Below are positions 62,349 to 64,000 of a stretch of DNA of 64,000 nt, in pieces (the first letter of the stretch is position 1; each line of letters begins with the position of its first letter). Source of the DNA: Onthophagus taurus (lineage: Eukaryota; Arthropoda; Insecta; Coleoptera; Scarabaeidae); the NCBI RefSeq assembly GCF_036711975.1, contig NC_091972.1, positions 377,001-441,000 on the forward strand. The letters run 5' to 3'. The notes beneath the pieces are model-generated. The model was given only the letters and a program-made list of their open reading frames with translations. It did no database searches and was not told the origin of the DNA. The position numbers were made by a program, and so were the translations under genes.

Positions 62349-64000
62349 CCCCCTTACATTACATTACATTACATAGAATACATATCGGGTAGGCGGACCA
62401 ACCAACCTTGCACCGCGACCCTAAGGATCTATTGTACCCCGATAGATATCGTTATCAAATTTCACCGTGCAGTCCAATGCTCTTAACGAACATTAATACC
62501 TTGCTCGGCGAAAGGTCATTCAGATCTTTTGAGGAGATAAACTGCGACCCAAAAATCGAGAATCTGATACGGTTAACGGCAGGGCAGTGGCACAAAACAT
62601 GCTCAACCGTCTCTGCTTCCTCCGCACATAGTCGGAATTCAACATCGTCGGCTAAACCCAACAAGTTGAGGTGTGCTTTTAATCGGCAGTGTCCAGTAAA
62701 AACACCCATTAGAACTTTTATGCTACTACGGGCAAGTCCTAAAATATGCCCGGGTTTGACAGTGGCGATGTTAATAAACACCTTAGCATGTCTAATTCCA
62801 GGAGAACTGGTCCACAGTAGGCGAAGTCTCTCTTCAGCCCACAGTCCAATCCTATATTTGGCCATCGCAAATGATACACCAACTGCTGGTTCCGGTCCCA
62901 CAAACGCTTCAGCGCTGCCATCTCGTGCTAGCTTATCTGCCGCTTCATTGCCAGTAACCCCAGAGTGATCCGGGACCCAGATCAGAGAGACTCTGTTATC
63001 ACAACTCAGTGTGTTTAATGTTCTCTTACAATCATTAACCAGAGCCGACACCGTTTTCACGGCTTGCAGCGCCTGGAGAGCGGCTTGACTGTCTGAGAAA
63101 ATTCGTACTGTCATGTTCTTCACCCCTCTTTCAAGAAGGATTTTAGCACCCATGTTAATAGCCAATACTTCCGCCTGGAATACAATACAGTACGTACCCA
63201 GGCTGTAGGCTTGCTTAATTCGAGGTGTCTGGCAGTATACTCCTGCTCCTACCCCTTCAGGCGTTTTTGATCCATCTGTGTACAAGCAAATGTCTGCCCG
63301 AACCAGAGAATTTTCATTTTCGATCCAGGACTGCCGCTCAGGCAGTACAATCTGGTATCGAGCATTAATCACTGATAGTGATACCGCCAAATCTGACGGC
63401 ATTGATAGCACAGTATCAGTGCTTATAATGTCTTCCGCAGCCCATTGGTAGGACATGTCGGAACAGTTTTGAGCATATTGCTTAAATCTGTAAATGGTTG
63501 TTCTAGCCACTTTCTCTATATGCAAATGCAGAGGAGATAGGCCAAGCAGAACCTCCATTGCTAGAGTTGGCGTTGTGCCTATCGCACCAGAGATTGCCAA
63601 TCCAGCTACACGTTGAATTCGTGAAAGTTTACTGATAACTGAAGTCTGTCGGACTTTCCTATACCAGGCTGCTGCTCCGTATGTGATCATAGGTCTAACC
63701 ACAGTCACATAGAGCCAGTACAGTCTTTCAGGGGTAAGACCCCAATTTTTACCACAAAGACTGCGACAAGTCCACAAGGATAGTCTAGCTTTGTGCAAAA
63801 CTCCCTGCAAATGTCCATTCCATGACAGGGTTTTGTCTAGGATTACTCCTAGATATTTGACTTCCTTTGAGAAAGGAATTTCTTCACCTTGGATAGTTGG
63901 GCGGATTAGTCCATCCAACTTTCGCTTCTCGGTGCTTCCCAACCCCCTTGCTTCTGCCGAATTACCGCACGCCATTCCGTAAAGGTAATGCATTCCGCAC
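62349..64000 (-). mobile_element. I/LOA-type LINE (3' part), continues beyond window
   Basis: A minus-strand LINE ends with a (TAATG)-type tail (62354-62375: CATTACATTACATTACAT on plus) just where the mariner transposase frame is broken. The 3' untranslated region is short (about 80 bp). The 5' part and target duplication lie outside. Confidence 0.8.
62455..64000 (-). CDS. LINE ORF2 C-terminus: RT thumb and RNase H, open at the window edge
   Basis: The frame is open from the window edge to a stop at 62455. At its start it shows VKYLGVILDKTLSWNGHL and RPMITYGAAAWYRKVR, the end of a reverse transcriptase. An RNase H domain follows: CLYTDGSKTPEGVGAGVYC (D), QAEVLAINMGA (E), IFSDSQAALQALQA (D), WVPDHSGVTGNEAADKLARD (D), the full D-E-D-D set. 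After it comes a C-terminal region with a CAEEAETVEHVLCHCP zinc-knuckle-like motif. RNase H after RT points to the I group (I, LOA, Loner, R1). No stop or frameshift in the visible 515 residues, so the copy may be young. Confidence 0.9.
   Translation of the reverse strand, partial: CGMHYLYGMACGNSAEARGLGSTEKRKLDGLIRPTIQGEEIPFSKEVKYLGVILDKTLSWNGHLQGVLHKARLSLWTCRSLCGKNWGLTPERLYWLYVTVVRPMITYGAAAWYRKVRQTSVISKLSRIQRVAGLAISGAIGTTPTLAMEVLLGLSPLHLHIEKVARTTIYRFKQYAQNCSDMSYQWAAEDIISTDTVLSMPSDLAVSLSVINARYQIVLPERQSWIENENSLVRADICLYTDGSKTPEGVGAGVYCQTPRIKQAYSLGTYCIVFQAEVLAINMGAKILLERGVKNMTVRIFSDSQAALQALQAVKTVSALVNDCKRTLNTLSCDNRVSLIWVPDHSGVTGNEAADKLARDGSAEAFVGPEPAVGVSFAMAKYRIGLWAEERLRLLWTSSPGIRHAKVFINIATVKPGHILGLARSSIKVLMGVFTGHCRLKAHLNLLGLADDVEFRLCAEEAETVEHVLCHCPAVNRIRFSIFGSQFISSKDLNDLSPSKVLMFVKSIGLHGEI

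Larger units (their letters stand above)
61544..64000 (-). mobile_element. DUF4817-type mariner-like element, interrupted by a LINE, in WDR7 intron 9
   Basis: CAGGGTGTTTTTTTTGCGAA (61544 on) after GATA is the familiar tip of these elements, here the 3' end of a minus-strand copy. The transposase relic at 61632-62348 follows. A LINE enters at 62349; the second TIR is not in the window. Confidence 0.7.

Overview
The window reads as AT-rich nuclear DNA of an insect, almost certainly a beetle (Coleoptera). The evidence is a family of two-exon defensin genes whose mature peptides have the beetle-type CS-alpha-beta signature (C-x16-C-x3-C-x9-C-x4-C-x-C after an RQKR cleavage site), GT-AG introns, and insect transposon families (DUF4817-type mariner-like, hAT, piggyBac-like, Penelope, jockey and CR1/I-type LINEs). 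All calls were made by reading the sequence; no database was searched.

Layout. 1-9.4 kb is repeat-dominated: a 2.8-kb fold-back element with long terminal inverted repeats (TIRs), a nested MITE and a decayed DUF4817-type transposon. 10.6 kb holds a divergent defensin-like gene. 11.5-18.5 kb carries two further inverted-arm CAGGGTGTC transposons and a decayed second copy of the fold-back element. 19.8-23.8 kb has a dead exon and an intact gene of a cysteine-rich secreted peptide family, separated by a hAT element (8-bp target duplication) that contains a jockey LINE. 24.4-28.8 kb is a Penelope-like retroelement interrupted by a CR1-like LINE. 30-36.4 kb starts with a defensin lacking the usual long N-loop and continues with a DDE-type transposon (possible Sola/DUF7869 type) that itself contains a MITE and a second CR1-like LINE.

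38.8-51 kb is the core defensin cluster: intact genes at 38.8, 42.3, 43.8, 45.3 and 50.7 kb, a dead copy at 43.2 kb and a different six-cysteine peptide gene at 44.7 kb. Most are on the minus strand. Several promoters have a TATA box and kappaB-like sites (GGGATTCAC, GGGAAGYCC, GGGGATTTCC), as expected for Toll/Imd-NF-kappaB control. Segmental duplication is visible; one duplicate (42.3 kb) lost about 120 bp that contain the TATA and kappaB sites in its sister, and gained a piggyBac-like insertion with an internal 189-bp satellite downstream.

52.6-60.5 kb is the 5' part of a conserved WD-repeat gene, WDR7 (Rabconnectin-3 beta, Drosophila Rbcn-3B), nine exons read, running off the right edge. 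Its third intron holds about nine copies of a ~390-bp satellite; its ninth intron contains a mariner-like element interrupted by an RNase H-bearing LINE that continues past the window.

The non-mobile genes are therefore one housekeeping gene and a fast-evolving antimicrobial-peptide cluster repeatedly rearranged by transposons.
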